From the NCBI GenBank assembly GCA_905215855.1, contig CAJMRT010000001.1, positions 41,325 to 105,324 of the forward strand: DNA of 64,000 nucleotides, in the 5' to 3' direction. This DNA comes from an uncultured bacterium. GTDB taxonomy: Bacteria; Bacillota; Clostridia; Oscillospirales; Acutalibacteraceae. Both the position numbers and the translations under genes were made by a program. The notes under the pieces were generated by a model. That model saw only the letters and a list, made by a program, of their open reading frames with translations. It did no database searches and was not told where the DNA came from. Of the stretch, positions 7,994 through 15,312 are shown piece after piece (the first letter of the stretch is position 1; each line of letters opens with the position of its first letter).

Positions 7994-8785
7994 ATGAAGT
8001 TTTTCAATAAAAATGTCAACAGGGTTCTTTCTGTTATCCTTGTATTGCTTTCCGTTTTTGTTGTGTTGCAGGTTGTCTGCTCAAACGGAACGCTTAATGC
8101 AGGTGAAACACCGAAAGAGTCGGCAATGGCAAGGGTGAATCCGAATATTCAAAAGATTGCACCGACAACGGCTGTTCCCACAACAACAGTTCCTGTTGAA
8201 ACAACTACAGCAAAGCCAAAGGCTACCAAGGCTACAACTCAGCCTCAGACAAAAGCCACCAAGGCAACAAAGGCTACAACTCAGCCGATTACAACTGCAG
8301 CGGCAACAGTTCCGTTTGCAACGGCAATTCCGCCGAAAGAACCTGTTGACTATCAGTCACAATGGGACGCAGGCTACCTTGTTGCGATTGACAATCCTGA
8401 TAAAACCTATGAATGTGCAAAGGTCACTCTCACGGATGAGGACAGAGATTTGCTCGAAAGGCTTTGTATGGGCGAGTTCGGCTCGGGCGGATTTATCGGT
8501 GCGGCACTCATTGCACAGTCTGTAAAGGACGCAATGTGCTTTGACGGCTATCCAACCGTTGAATCGGTAATCAAGAATTGTCATTACACAGGCAGTACGA
8601 AAATCGGCACTAACGATGCCTGTATTCAGGCGGTAAGCTATATTTTTGACGAGAATAAAGATGCAGTTCAGCACCGCATTATGTATATGTACAACCCCGA
8701 TATGGTTCAGAGTGCTTTCCACGAAAGCCAGAATTATATCCTGACATATCAAACCGTCAGATTTTTTGACAGATGGGGGTATTGA
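7994..8785 (+). CDS. Membrane-anchored SleB-like cell wall hydrolase (Hydrolase_2)
   Basis: This 263-residue protein starts with a signal or anchor segment (residues 10-28, RVLSVILVLLSVFVVLQVV). A Thr/Pro/Lys-rich linker follows with tandem TTQPxTKATKA-type repeats (residues ~55-115), and then a SleB/CwlJ-like catalytic domain (~145-263). GEFGSGGFIGAALIAQSV fits the motif around the catalytic Glu of this lytic transglycosylase/amidase family, and VESVIKNCHYTG the central motif. The likely role is peptidoglycan cleavage outside the membrane, possibly at spore germination. ATG at 7994 follows GGCGGTGAA; an open TTG start 32 codons upstream coincides with the promoter -35 and is rejected. Confidence 0.8.
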   Translation: MKFFNKNVNRVLSVILVLLSVFVVLQVVCSNGTLNAGETPKESAMARVNPNIQKIAPTTAVPTTTVPVETTTAKPKATKATTQPQTKATKATKATTQPITTAAATVPFATAIPPKEPVDYQSQWDAGYLVAIDNPDKTYECAKVTLTDEDRDLLERLCMGEFGSGGFIGAALIAQSVKDAMCFDGYPTVESVIKNCHYTGSTKIGTNDACIQAVSYIFDENKDAVQHRIMYMYNPDMVQSAFHESQNYILTYQTVRFFDRWGY

Positions 8786-8907
8786 CGAAAAACTTTGATT
8801 TTCGTCAGCTAAATTCACACTGCGTGTGAGTTATGTTTGCTATGCAAGCGATGTTATCCTGCGGATAGCGATATTGCCCTATCAGGCAGCGATAGCCCTT
8901 CGGGCAA
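8783..8907 (+). repeat. Row of six small hairpins after the wall-hydrolase gene
   Basis: Consecutive stems with short loops: TGACGAAAA/TTTTCGTCA (8783-8807), TCACAC/GTGTGA (8815-8829), TTGC/GCAA (8837-8847), TATCC/GGATA (8855-8867), TGCC/GGCA (about 8875-8888) and GCCC/GGGC (8894-8904). Between several of them the spacer GCGAT recurs. Confidence 0.75.
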
Positions 8908-8931
8908 GTAAAAGTTAATAGTGAAAAATGT

Positions 8932-8985
8932 GGTCGGGAAGATACATTGCAAAACGCAAAACTGTATTTCCCGACCGTTTATTTT
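8932..8985 (+). terminator. GGTCGGGAA-type terminator
   Basis: GGTCGGGAA (8932-8940) pairs with TTCCCGACC (8968-8976), with an inner TTGCAAAACGCAA element, followed by GTTTATTTTT. Same family as hairpins at 2304, 9662, 9887 and 54853. Confidence 0.75.
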
Positions 8986-9019
8986 TAGGTGAAAGTTGTT
9001 TTCTTATGTTTTGGATACC

Positions 9020-9388
9020 TTAAAACTCAACAACTTCTTTTTCATCAATGGTAATTGAATTTTCAGGCTTTTCTTCGGTATATTTATCCTTAAAACCGCT
9101 GACTACTTTGCAGATGATTTTTGTCGATGTCATAAACATAACTTTGACTTTGAACTTTTTCTTGACATAATTATTGATTGCGCCTGCGCCCATTGTGCCG
9201 TTGGCTTTGGTGTACGGCGAATTTGCTATGTAGCCGATTGTACCGATGTTTTTCATCGTGACCTTGATTGCCTCGTTATCGTGCGGGTTGTTGGGTTCTT
9301 TTTTGCAGGTCAGTTTTTTGCCGATGCTGAACGGATTGAATCCGTAATAATATTTCATTCCCGTGATGGTGACATAAAGTTTTTTCAT
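9020..9388 (-). CDS. HIRAN-domain protein
   Basis: The 122-residue protein is nearly all HIRAN domain. TITGMKYYYGFNPFSIGKKL opens it, KKEPNNPHDNEAIKV carries the conserved P-N-N-x-x-D-x-x-A-I core, and IGTIGYIANSP the following strand. HIRAN domains bind 3' DNA ends or damaged DNA (as in HLTF), and stand-alone bacterial versions are often linked to repair or phage-related genes. No nuclease or helicase is fused or adjacent. A strong AGGAGG site precedes the ATG at 9388. A 38-codon gene lies 28 nt upstream on the same strand, probably in one transcript. Confidence 0.85.
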   Translation of the reverse strand: MKKLYVTITGMKYYYGFNPFSIGKKLTCKKEPNNPHDNEAIKVTMKNIGTIGYIANSPYTKANGTMGAGAINNYVKKKFKVKVMFMTSTKIICKVVSGFKDKYTEEKPENSITIDEKEVVEF

Positions 9389-9415
9389 AATAATTTCCTC
9401 CTTTGATTTTGTGAA

Positions 9416-9532
9416 TTATCGTCTGCGGCGACTTTTGCGGTGGGGTGATTGCTTTCGTTTAATCCCCATAATCGCCTTCGCAGAACCCGACACAGCGTAT
9501 GCCGTAAAAACATAAACACAGAAATTCAGCAT
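9416..9532 (-). CDS. Small cationic peptide, 38 residues, upstream of the HIRAN gene
   Basis: An ATG at 9530-9532 follows AAGGGGGAATAAAA, a good ribosome site. The product begins with a short hydrophobic stretch (MLNFCVYVFTAYAV) and ends in a very basic tail (KRKQSPHRKSRRRR). It is not recognised. The spacing to the HIRAN gene (28 nt) and shared strand suggest an operon. It could be a small membrane or nucleic-acid-binding peptide. The tail could also be an accident of sequence, so coding is likely but not proven. Confidence 0.45.
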   Translation of the reverse strand: MLNFCVYVFTAYAVSGSAKAIMGIKRKQSPHRKSRRRR

Positions 9533-9661
9533 TTTTATTCCCCCTTATTTTTCATTTGCCTTCCTTACTGTATTTATATTTTATCAAAAGAGGTGTCCGA
9601 TTAAACGGACTTTGGTAATGACAGGGCAGGTAAAAGTTAATAGTGAATAGTGAAAAAGTGT

Positions 9662-10028
9662 GGTCGGGAAGACAGTCGGTTTGTAAAACAAATTTTATGC
9701 CCGACCAATTTGATGAGTGGAGTTGTTTTATAAAAATGTTTTGATATGAAGAATATTGTGTATTCCGATGTAGCAGTAACTTTGTAACATTTATAAAATT
9801 TGTTCTAGCATATAATAATTTATGCCGTTACTTGCGGGCGCCCGATGAGCGCCCCTACAAATAAACAACAACTTTCATAAAAAAACGGTCGGGAAGACAT
9901 TTGTTTGCGTTATTGCAAACTGTCTTCCCAACCTTAATTTTCCATTTTCAATTTACAAATCTCCGCTCGGGTGAATTAACCCTCGCATCGTAAAACTGTC
10001 TTCACGAACTGGGAACGGCGACTCGCCG
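9662..10028. repeat. Repeat block with terminators after the DegT gene
   Basis: GGTCGGG/CCCGACC hairpin at 9662-9706; a GGGCGC/GCGCCC, CCCCTAC-type element near 9835-9860; a strong minus-strand terminator at 9887-9933 (GGTCGGGAAGACA with TGTCTTCCCAACC, T run at 9879-9885 when read on minus); and an inverted member of the GCCCGAGCG / ACGGCGA block at about 9965-10030. The outer stretch 9533-9661 also has a GTCCG/CGGAC inverted repeat at 9595-9610 but no gene. Confidence 0.75.
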
Positions 10029-11234
10029 TTATTTAAGTGTTTTCATACATTGCTTGAATGTTTCGATAACATACCACGCCTCATCGTCTGTGAGAGTTGA
10101 GTTCATCGGGAGGGTGAGCTGGTTTTTGTGCATATTATAAGCGTTTGGATAATCGGTAATCTTGAAACCACGCTTGCTGTATGCCGAAAGCAACGGCAAC
10201 GGCTTGAAGTGGACATTGCACATTACTCCGTGGTCAGCCATCATATTATAGAACTTATTACGGTATTCTGCGTCTTTGCCGATAAATCTTACAAAGTAAA
10301 GGTGACCGCTGCTGCGGTGGTTTTCATCGCAGTGGTTAAGCACCTGAACAGGCAAATCCTTAAATTCTTCGTTGTAAAGCTTTATAAGCTGATGTCTGCG
10401 GTCGAGAATTTTATCGTAGCGTTCAAGCTGAGCCACACCGATTGCAGCAAGCACATCGGTCATATTACACTTGTACTGAGTGTCAACAACATCATATTCC
10501 CACGATGCGACCTTATTTTTCTGATATGCGTCCTTGGTCTGACCGTGAAGCGAGAGAAGCATATACTGCTTGTACATTTCTTCCTCGTCAATTCCTTCAT
10601 GTGAACGGTGAACAGCCGCACCGCCCTCGGCGGTTGTCATATTCTTTACAGCGTGAAAGCTGAAGTTTGTGAAGTCGGCAATTTCACCGCACATTTTACC
10701 GTGCCATTGCGCACCGAATGCGTGAGCGCCGTCAGCCATAACAATAACTCTGCCGAACTTTTCCTGAAGCTCGTTGCGCGGATTGAAAACGCTTTTCTTT
10801 CTTTCAACAGCCTCAAAAATACGGTCATAATCGCACACAACGCCTGCAAGATCAACAGGAATGATAACCTTTGTGTTGTGGTTGATTGCCGCCTCCATTT
10901 TATCGTAGTCCATCTCGAAGCTGCCGCTTTTGCAGTCAATCATAACAGGCTTTGCGCCCACATGGTAGATGATTGATGCGGTTGCCGTGTAGGTGTACGC
11001 AGGAACTATGACCTCATCTCCGGGACCGATGCCGAGAATACGCAGAGTAAGCTCGGCACAAGAGGTCTGCGATGAAAGGCAGACAGCCTTTTCTGTGTGA
11101 CATCTTTCTGCAATACGGCTTTCAAAAAGCTTTGTTTCGGGGCCTGTTGTAATCCAGCCCGATTTTAGAACCTTTATAACTTCGTCAATTTCTGCCTGAG
11201 AAAGGTCAGGCGGTGAAAACGGAATTTTTCTCAT
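10029..11234 (-). CDS. DegT/DnrJ/EryC1/StrS family PLP aminotransferase
   Basis: This 401-residue cytosolic enzyme belongs to the sugar aminotransferase family (ArnB/PglE/WecE-like). It transfers an amino group from glutamate to a keto-sugar nucleotide, usually for surface glycans. PLP features are clear: GWITTGPETKLFE near the N terminus, SSQTSCAELTLRILGIGPGDEVIVPAYTY as the cofactor loop, ADGAHAFGA with the PLP-binding Asp, and Lys197 in FHAVKNMTTAEGG as Schiff-base lysine. GHLYFVRF and NVHFKPLPLL mark the C-terminal domain. No other sugar-nucleotide gene is next to it, which is unusual. ATG at 11234 follows AGGAGA and a structured leader. Confidence 0.9.
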   Translation of the reverse strand: MRKIPFSPPDLSQAEIDEVIKVLKSGWITTGPETKLFESRIAERCHTEKAVCLSSQTSCAELTLRILGIGPGDEVIVPAYTYTATASIIYHVGAKPVMIDCKSGSFEMDYDKMEAAINHNTKVIIPVDLAGVVCDYDRIFEAVERKKSVFNPRNELQEKFGRVIVMADGAHAFGAQWHGKMCGEIADFTNFSFHAVKNMTTAEGGAAVHRSHEGIDEEEMYKQYMLLSLHGQTKDAYQKNKVASWEYDVVDTQYKCNMTDVLAAIGVAQLERYDKILDRRHQLIKLYNEEFKDLPVQVLNHCDENHRSSGHLYFVRFIGKDAEYRNKFYNMMADHGVMCNVHFKPLPLLSAYSKRGFKITDYPNAYNMHKNQLTLPMNSTLTDDEAWYVIETFKQCMKTLK

Positions 11235-11370
11235 TTTTAATTTCTCCTCAGGTACAGCCGTGCATTAACCACTGCCGTACACAAACTATAGACAAATCTG
11301 AAAATATTACACTCCACTTGATTTGGAGTAATCTTCCCTTGGAAATTCGGTAGAAAATGAAATTTCCCAC
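11235..11370 (-). promoter_or_regulatory. Structured leader of the DegT gene (unknown element)
   Basis: Read on the minus strand: GGAAATT/AATTTCC arms (about 11340-11368), then a CTCCA..TGGAG hairpin (about 11312-11330), then GTACGGCAGTG pairing with CACGGCTGTAC (11252-11280) just upstream of the AGGAGA ribosome site. No known riboswitch was recognised. The stretch further upstream to 11520 shows no gene. Confidence 0.35.
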
Positions 11371-11520
11371 TGAAACTCTTAGTGCCATTCGCAAAATCGG
11401 AAAATGACACTTACATTAAATTATACAACGCAAGTCATAAAAAGTAAAGTTCCAAAATACCCAAAATATGCTCTGAAAATGCGCTTTTGTATGGTGTATG
11501 AGCCGTATTGCAGTCGATTT

Positions 11521-11805
11521 TCAGCCTTTTTCGCTCTCTTTTTCGCTTTCTAAGGCTTTCTTTTGCAGATATTTATTTTTTGTAGCAAGACCGCCCCTTA
11601 TGTGCCTTTCGCTTTTGTTGGTGTCAAGAATTTTCCTCACCTGTCGGTAAAGCGCAGGGTTAAGCACCTTTAGCCGTTGGCTGACATCCTTATGCACTGT
11701 GCTTTTGCTCACACCGAATTTTTTTGCCGTACTTCTCACGGTGGCTTTGCTTTCAATTATGTATTCTCCGAGCATTGCCGCTCTTTCTTCTACGATACCT
11801 TTCAC
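11521..11805 (-). CDS. spoIIID: Sporulation transcription factor SpoIIID
   Basis: This 94-residue DNA-binding protein matches SpoIIID closely in length and sequence. MKGIVEERAAMLGEYIIESK is followed by TVRSTAKKFGVSKSTVHKDV, the helix-turn-helix, then RLKVLNPALYRQV and the signature KSERHIRGGLATKNKY with a basic C-terminal DNA-contacting tail. In Bacillus it works in the mother cell after sigma-E, switching the regulon toward sigma-K. The start is GTG at 11803-11805, 6-7 nt after AGGAGGG; the ORF opens further upstream without a site. Two sigma-E-like promoters lie directly upstream. It indicates that the host sporulates. Confidence 0.95.
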   Translation of the reverse strand: MKGIVEERAAMLGEYIIESKATVRSTAKKFGVSKSTVHKDVSQRLKVLNPALYRQVRKILDTNKSERHIRGGLATKNKYLQKKALESEKESEKG

Positions 11806-11849
11806 ATACAGCCCTCCTGTCTGTCCACTCAAGTGGACGCCTGTAATAG

Positions 11850-11896
11850 ATTGTATGTGCAAACGGAGGATTGTATGACGGGATAGCTTAGTATAT
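11850..11896 (-). promoter_or_regulatory. Tandem sigma-E-type promoters of spoIIID
   Basis: On the minus strand ATA, 16 bp, CATACAAT occurs twice: -10 at 11870-11877 with ATA at 11894-11896, and -10 at 11850-11857 with ATA at 11874-11876. Both fit the sigma-E pattern. A GTCCACT/AGTGGAC palindrome (11823-11838) lies between them and the ribosome site. Confidence 0.65.
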
Positions 11897-12077
11897 TTTA
11901 TTGCGTTTTATCAGTGATTAAACTAAATTTTTGTATAATTAGACAAATAAGTGTTAACAACTTAGGTGTTTATGCGAATTGAATAATCGTTCGACAAAAT
12001 GCTACAATTTAATCGAAGAGTCAGAGAAAATCAACCGATCAATTTGAATCACGATTTTCGGAGAGGAGGCTTTTTCA

Positions 12078-13607
12078 ATGGGTAAGAGGAACAAATTTAC
12101 AGGCAGATTATTTGCTTTAATGCTCACGGTGATGATTGCGGTATCGTGTGTTGTGTCAACAGGTGTGTTCACAACCTCGGCATATTCATCGGACAAAGTC
12201 GGACAGATTGTGTACAACAAGACAATCCACGATAAATACAAAAGTATAGACAGCGTTGTCTGCGAAGGTTTTAAGAATTTTGACGAGGAAATTGATGTCA
12301 GCGATTTCAACATTCCAAGGTCGGATGCGGCAGAAATTTTTAAGGTGATGACACTTACTCATCCCGAGTTTTTCTATGTTAAGACAGGCTTTTCGTATAC
12401 ATATGATGCGGCTAATGACAAGGTTATCGGATTTTTCCCCGAGTACACCTGCGACAGTAGTCAGTATCAGAGCATGAAAAAAGCTGTTGACAATGAAACC
12501 GAAAGAATTCTTTCACTTGTGAATGACAGTATGACCGATGCGGAAAAGACTCTTGTAATCCACGATGAGCTTACAATTCTGGGCAGGTACAGCACTGATG
12601 ACCACAATAAGGCTGATATTTATGATTTGCTCGTTGACGGAACTTCAGTGTGTCAGGGTTATGCCCTTGCGTATTCATACCTTTTGTCGCTTGCAGGCAT
12701 TGACAGCGAAATTGTTGTTTCGGTAAGTATGAACCATATGTGGAACAAGGTGCATATCGGTAACGCGTGGTACAATGTTGATGTAACTTGGGACGATCCG
12801 CTTTATGACAGACCCGGTCACGCTCAGCATACATACTTTCTTTTAAGCGACAATGCAATTCAGAATCTTCCGTCAAAGCACTATAACTACACAACCACAA
12901 ATAAGGCAACTTCAACAAAGTATGATAATTCAAAGATTCACACCTTTGACACAAGACTTTGTGAGATTAACGGCGATTTCTACGGAATTATAAACGATTA
13001 CGGTCTTGCAGATGCAAAGGCAATGGTAAAGTATGACCTTGAAAACAACAAGTCCGAAAGCGTTAAAAAGATAAGCGCAAGGTGGAGTGCAGGTCAGGGT
13101 TACTACTGGAAGAACTCGTTTATGAGCCTTGAAAAGTACAACGATATGCTGTATTACAACACGGACAAGAGCGTGTATTCATATAATGTGAGAACAGGCA
13201 AGACCGAAACAATTGTGCAAAAAATCAGCGGCACTTCGGATTCAACGCTTGTTGCCTGCTACGGAATAGTGCTTAAAGGCGACGGTCTGTGTGTCGCATT
13301 GTCGGATTCACCGAACAAGAACTCAACTATGCAGTTTTTGAAGAGAATTGACAGAGGCAACAACTTAATCGGCACAACAAATTATATTATGGCAAGTTCG
13401 CTCGGTGCAACGCAGAAGATTCTCTACGGCGATGCGAATTGTGACGGTGTAATCAATGTTGCCGATGCAACCGCAGTTCAAAAGGCGGTTGTAGGAGTTC
13501 TGATCCAGAGTGATGCCGAGTTCATCAGCTCCGATGTAAATTCAGATTCAAGCATTTCCGTAACCGACGCAACGATTATGCAAAAGTATATTGTCGGAAT
13601 CGTGTAA
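12078..13607 (+). CDS. Secreted transglutaminase-like protein with C-terminal dockerin
   Basis: The protein has 509 residues. A signal peptide (1-34, with LFALMLTVMIAVSCVVSTG) leads to a transglutaminase/protease-like domain with a full triad: Cys192 in GTSVCQGYALAY, His220 in NHMWNKVHIG and Asp235 in WYNVDVTWDDP. Residues ~280-440 form a beta-rich region. A type I dockerin ends it (about 451-509), with two calcium-loop repeats starting GDANCDGVINVADATAVQK and DVNSDSSISVTDATIMQK. The dockerin would dock it to a cohesin scaffold, as in the R. bromii amylosome or cellulosomes. Substrate unknown; peptide cleavage or crosslinking is possible. ATG at 12078 after GAGAGGAGG. Confidence 0.9.
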   Translation: MGKRNKFTGRLFALMLTVMIAVSCVVSTGVFTTSAYSSDKVGQIVYNKTIHDKYKSIDSVVCEGFKNFDEEIDVSDFNIPRSDAAEIFKVMTLTHPEFFYVKTGFSYTYDAANDKVIGFFPEYTCDSSQYQSMKKAVDNETERILSLVNDSMTDAEKTLVIHDELTILGRYSTDDHNKADIYDLLVDGTSVCQGYALAYSYLLSLAGIDSEIVVSVSMNHMWNKVHIGNAWYNVDVTWDDPLYDRPGHAQHTYFLLSDNAIQNLPSKHYNYTTTNKATSTKYDNSKIHTFDTRLCEINGDFYGIINDYGLADAKAMVKYDLENNKSESVKKISARWSAGQGYYWKNSFMSLEKYNDMLYYNTDKSVYSYNVRTGKTETIVQKISGTSDSTLVACYGIVLKGDGLCVALSDSPNKNSTMQFLKRIDRGNNLIGTTNYIMASSLGATQKILYGDANCDGVINVADATAVQKAVVGVLIQSDAEFISSDVNSDSSISVTDATIMQKYIVGIV

Positions 13608-13614
13608 GGTTATT

Positions 13615-14055
13615 CTAATTAAAATTGACGGCGAACCGCCGTTTTCGGTTTGTGAAGACAGTTTTACAAATGCGAGGGTTAAATTGCCCGAGCGGAGCCT
13701 TTAAATTGAAAGTTAAAAGTTGAAAATTACGGTCGGTGGTGTGCCACCGCAATCCTTTTGAGAAGATAGTTTTGATAAATGAATTGCATTGATGCCCGAA
13801 TACGGCATTGATGCAATTTTATTTTATATGAAATTATATTTTAAACTGTAGGGGAGAACCGTGTTCTCCCGCAAGTAACGACACAAATTATATGTTGAAA
13901 CAAATTATATAAATGTTGCAAAGATATTGTTCTACTGTAGCGGCGACTTTAATTTTCAATTTTCAATTTTATACACGCTCGGGCATAATATGTTTTTGAT
14001 ACCACAAAACTGTCTGCACGAATTGTGAACGGCGACTCACTGTTCGCCCCTACAG
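13615..14055. repeat. Repeat block after the dockerin gene
   Basis: It contains the ACGGCGAACCGCCGT palindrome with GTTTGTGAAGACAG..GCCCGAGCG (13627-13700), a GGTCGGTGG / CCACC stretch, a GAATTGCATTGATGCC / GGCATTGATGCAATTTT terminator (about 13780-13820), the GGGGAGAACCGTGTTCTCCC palindrome (13852-13871), and an inverted GCTCGGGCAT..GTGAACGGCGA unit (about 13975-14040). These are diverged versions of the 4.2-5.5 kb repeats. No gene is seen. Confidence 0.75.
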
Positions 14056-14063
14056 TTTAAGTA

Positions 14064-14092
14064 TTGATTTACCTATGCAATTATGCTATAAT
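14064..14092 (+). promoter_or_regulatory. Sigma-A promoter of the racemase/ATP-grasp operon
   Basis: TTGATT (14064-14069), 17 bp, TATAAT (14087-14092) with extended -10 TGC; leader about 28 nt. Confidence 0.8.
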
Positions 14093-14126
14093 TCTAAAGA
14101 TATAGTGTATTAACGGAGGCTTTACA

Positions 14127-15311
14127 ATGCTGGATTCATATGTTGAAATTGACCTTGACAAAATCGGTGCAAATGCCCGTGCGATAACACAAAAATATAG
14201 CGACTACAAATATTTTATTGCCGTTCTCAAGGGTGACGGTTACGGTCACGGTATGGAAGTGGCAAATGAAATGTACAAAAACGGCATTAACTATTTTGCC
14301 GTGTCCTCTCTTGAGGAGGCTCAAAGCTTTCGTAAGGTCAACAAGGACGCTCCGCTTTTGTGCCTGCATCCGGTTCATCTTTCGAGAATTGAGGAGGCAA
14401 AGCGGCTTAATCTCACCATTGCCGTGAATGAGCTTGACTACCTCAAAAGGTTGCTTGATTTGAACATTGACTGCAATTTCAAGGTTCATCTCCAGATTGA
14501 TACAGGATTTAACCGTCTCGGCTTCAAGGATAAGAATGAGGTTAAAACTGCTGTTGATATGATTAGCAGTTCAAATTTTGTTCTTGAGGGAATTTATCAG
14601 CATTTTGCAACAGCCGGAATTTTTGACCCCCATTGGGACGAGCAGGTCAGAAACTTCAAGGAGCTTACATCGCTTATTGATTTGAAGAAGATCCCGATTG
14701 TCCATATGGGCAGTTCCGTTTCAATGCTCACCCACCCGAAACAGCCTTTTACAACAGGCGTGAGAATGGGCATTGCAATCTACGGCTACAATGTTGCCCC
14801 CGATTCTCTTTCAAATTCGCCAAAGGACAAACTCCGCAAAATGCGAAACAATTACTTCATTAAGAAGTACAACATCAGCGAAACATATTTTGATGTAAAG
14901 ATAGATTTACAGCCGGCCATGAAGATGAAAACCCGTATTCTTCAGCTTAAAAAGGTGAACAAGGGCGAGTGGTTCGGCTACAATGCGTCATACACGGCAG
15001 ATGAGGATATTATTCTTGCAATTCTTCCTGTCGGCTACAACAACGGCATCGGTCACGCAAATCACAACAGACAGGTTGTTATCAACGGCAAAAAATATCC
15101 TGTTGTCGGCGAGATGTGTATGAATATGACGGCTGTTAAGGTTGATTCATCGGTTAAAATTGATGACGAGGTAACACTCCTCGGTGACGGCATAACAGTT
15201 GGAATGTTCGGCAGAAGTTCGGGTATGGGCAATGCTGAGGCGCTTGTGAATATAGGCAAGAACAATCCGAGATTTTATGTAAAAGACGGTAAGGTTGTAA
15301 AGGAGAAGTAA
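14127..15311 (+). CDS. Alanine racemase-like PLP enzyme
   Basis: This 394-residue fold-type III PLP enzyme interconverts L- and D-amino acids, probably alanine. Lys35 in AVLKGDGYGHG is the PLP lysine. HLQIDTGFNRLGF is the family motif on strand 5, VHMGSSVSML and VRMGIAIYGY line the phosphate site, and Tyr285 in WFGYNASYTA is the second catalytic base. An extra segment (about residues 235-260, SNSPKDKLRKMRNNYFIKKY) is not usual in Alr, so this may be a specialised paralogue rather than the housekeeping alr. GTG/ATG choice is clear: ATG at 14127 after ACGGAGGC. It ends 1 nt before the ATP-grasp gene, implying tight coupling. Confidence 0.85.
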   Translation: MLDSYVEIDLDKIGANARAITQKYSDYKYFIAVLKGDGYGHGMEVANEMYKNGINYFAVSSLEEAQSFRKVNKDAPLLCLHPVHLSRIEEAKRLNLTIAVNELDYLKRLLDLNIDCNFKVHLQIDTGFNRLGFKDKNEVKTAVDMISSSNFVLEGIYQHFATAGIFDPHWDEQVRNFKELTSLIDLKKIPIVHMGSSVSMLTHPKQPFTTGVRMGIAIYGYNVAPDSLSNSPKDKLRKMRNNYFIKKYNISETYFDVKIDLQPAMKMKTRILQLKKVNKGEWFGYNASYTADEDIILAILPVGYNNGIGHANHNRQVVINGKKYPVVGEMCMNMTAVKVDSSVKIDDEVTLLGDGITVGMFGRSSGMGNAEALVNIGKNNPRFYVKDGKVVKEK

Positions 15312-15312
15312 G

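Noticed and set aside
10128..10976. Plus-strand open frames across the DegT gene
   Set aside because: They are antisense shadows of a well-conserved aminotransferase and have no ribosome sites.
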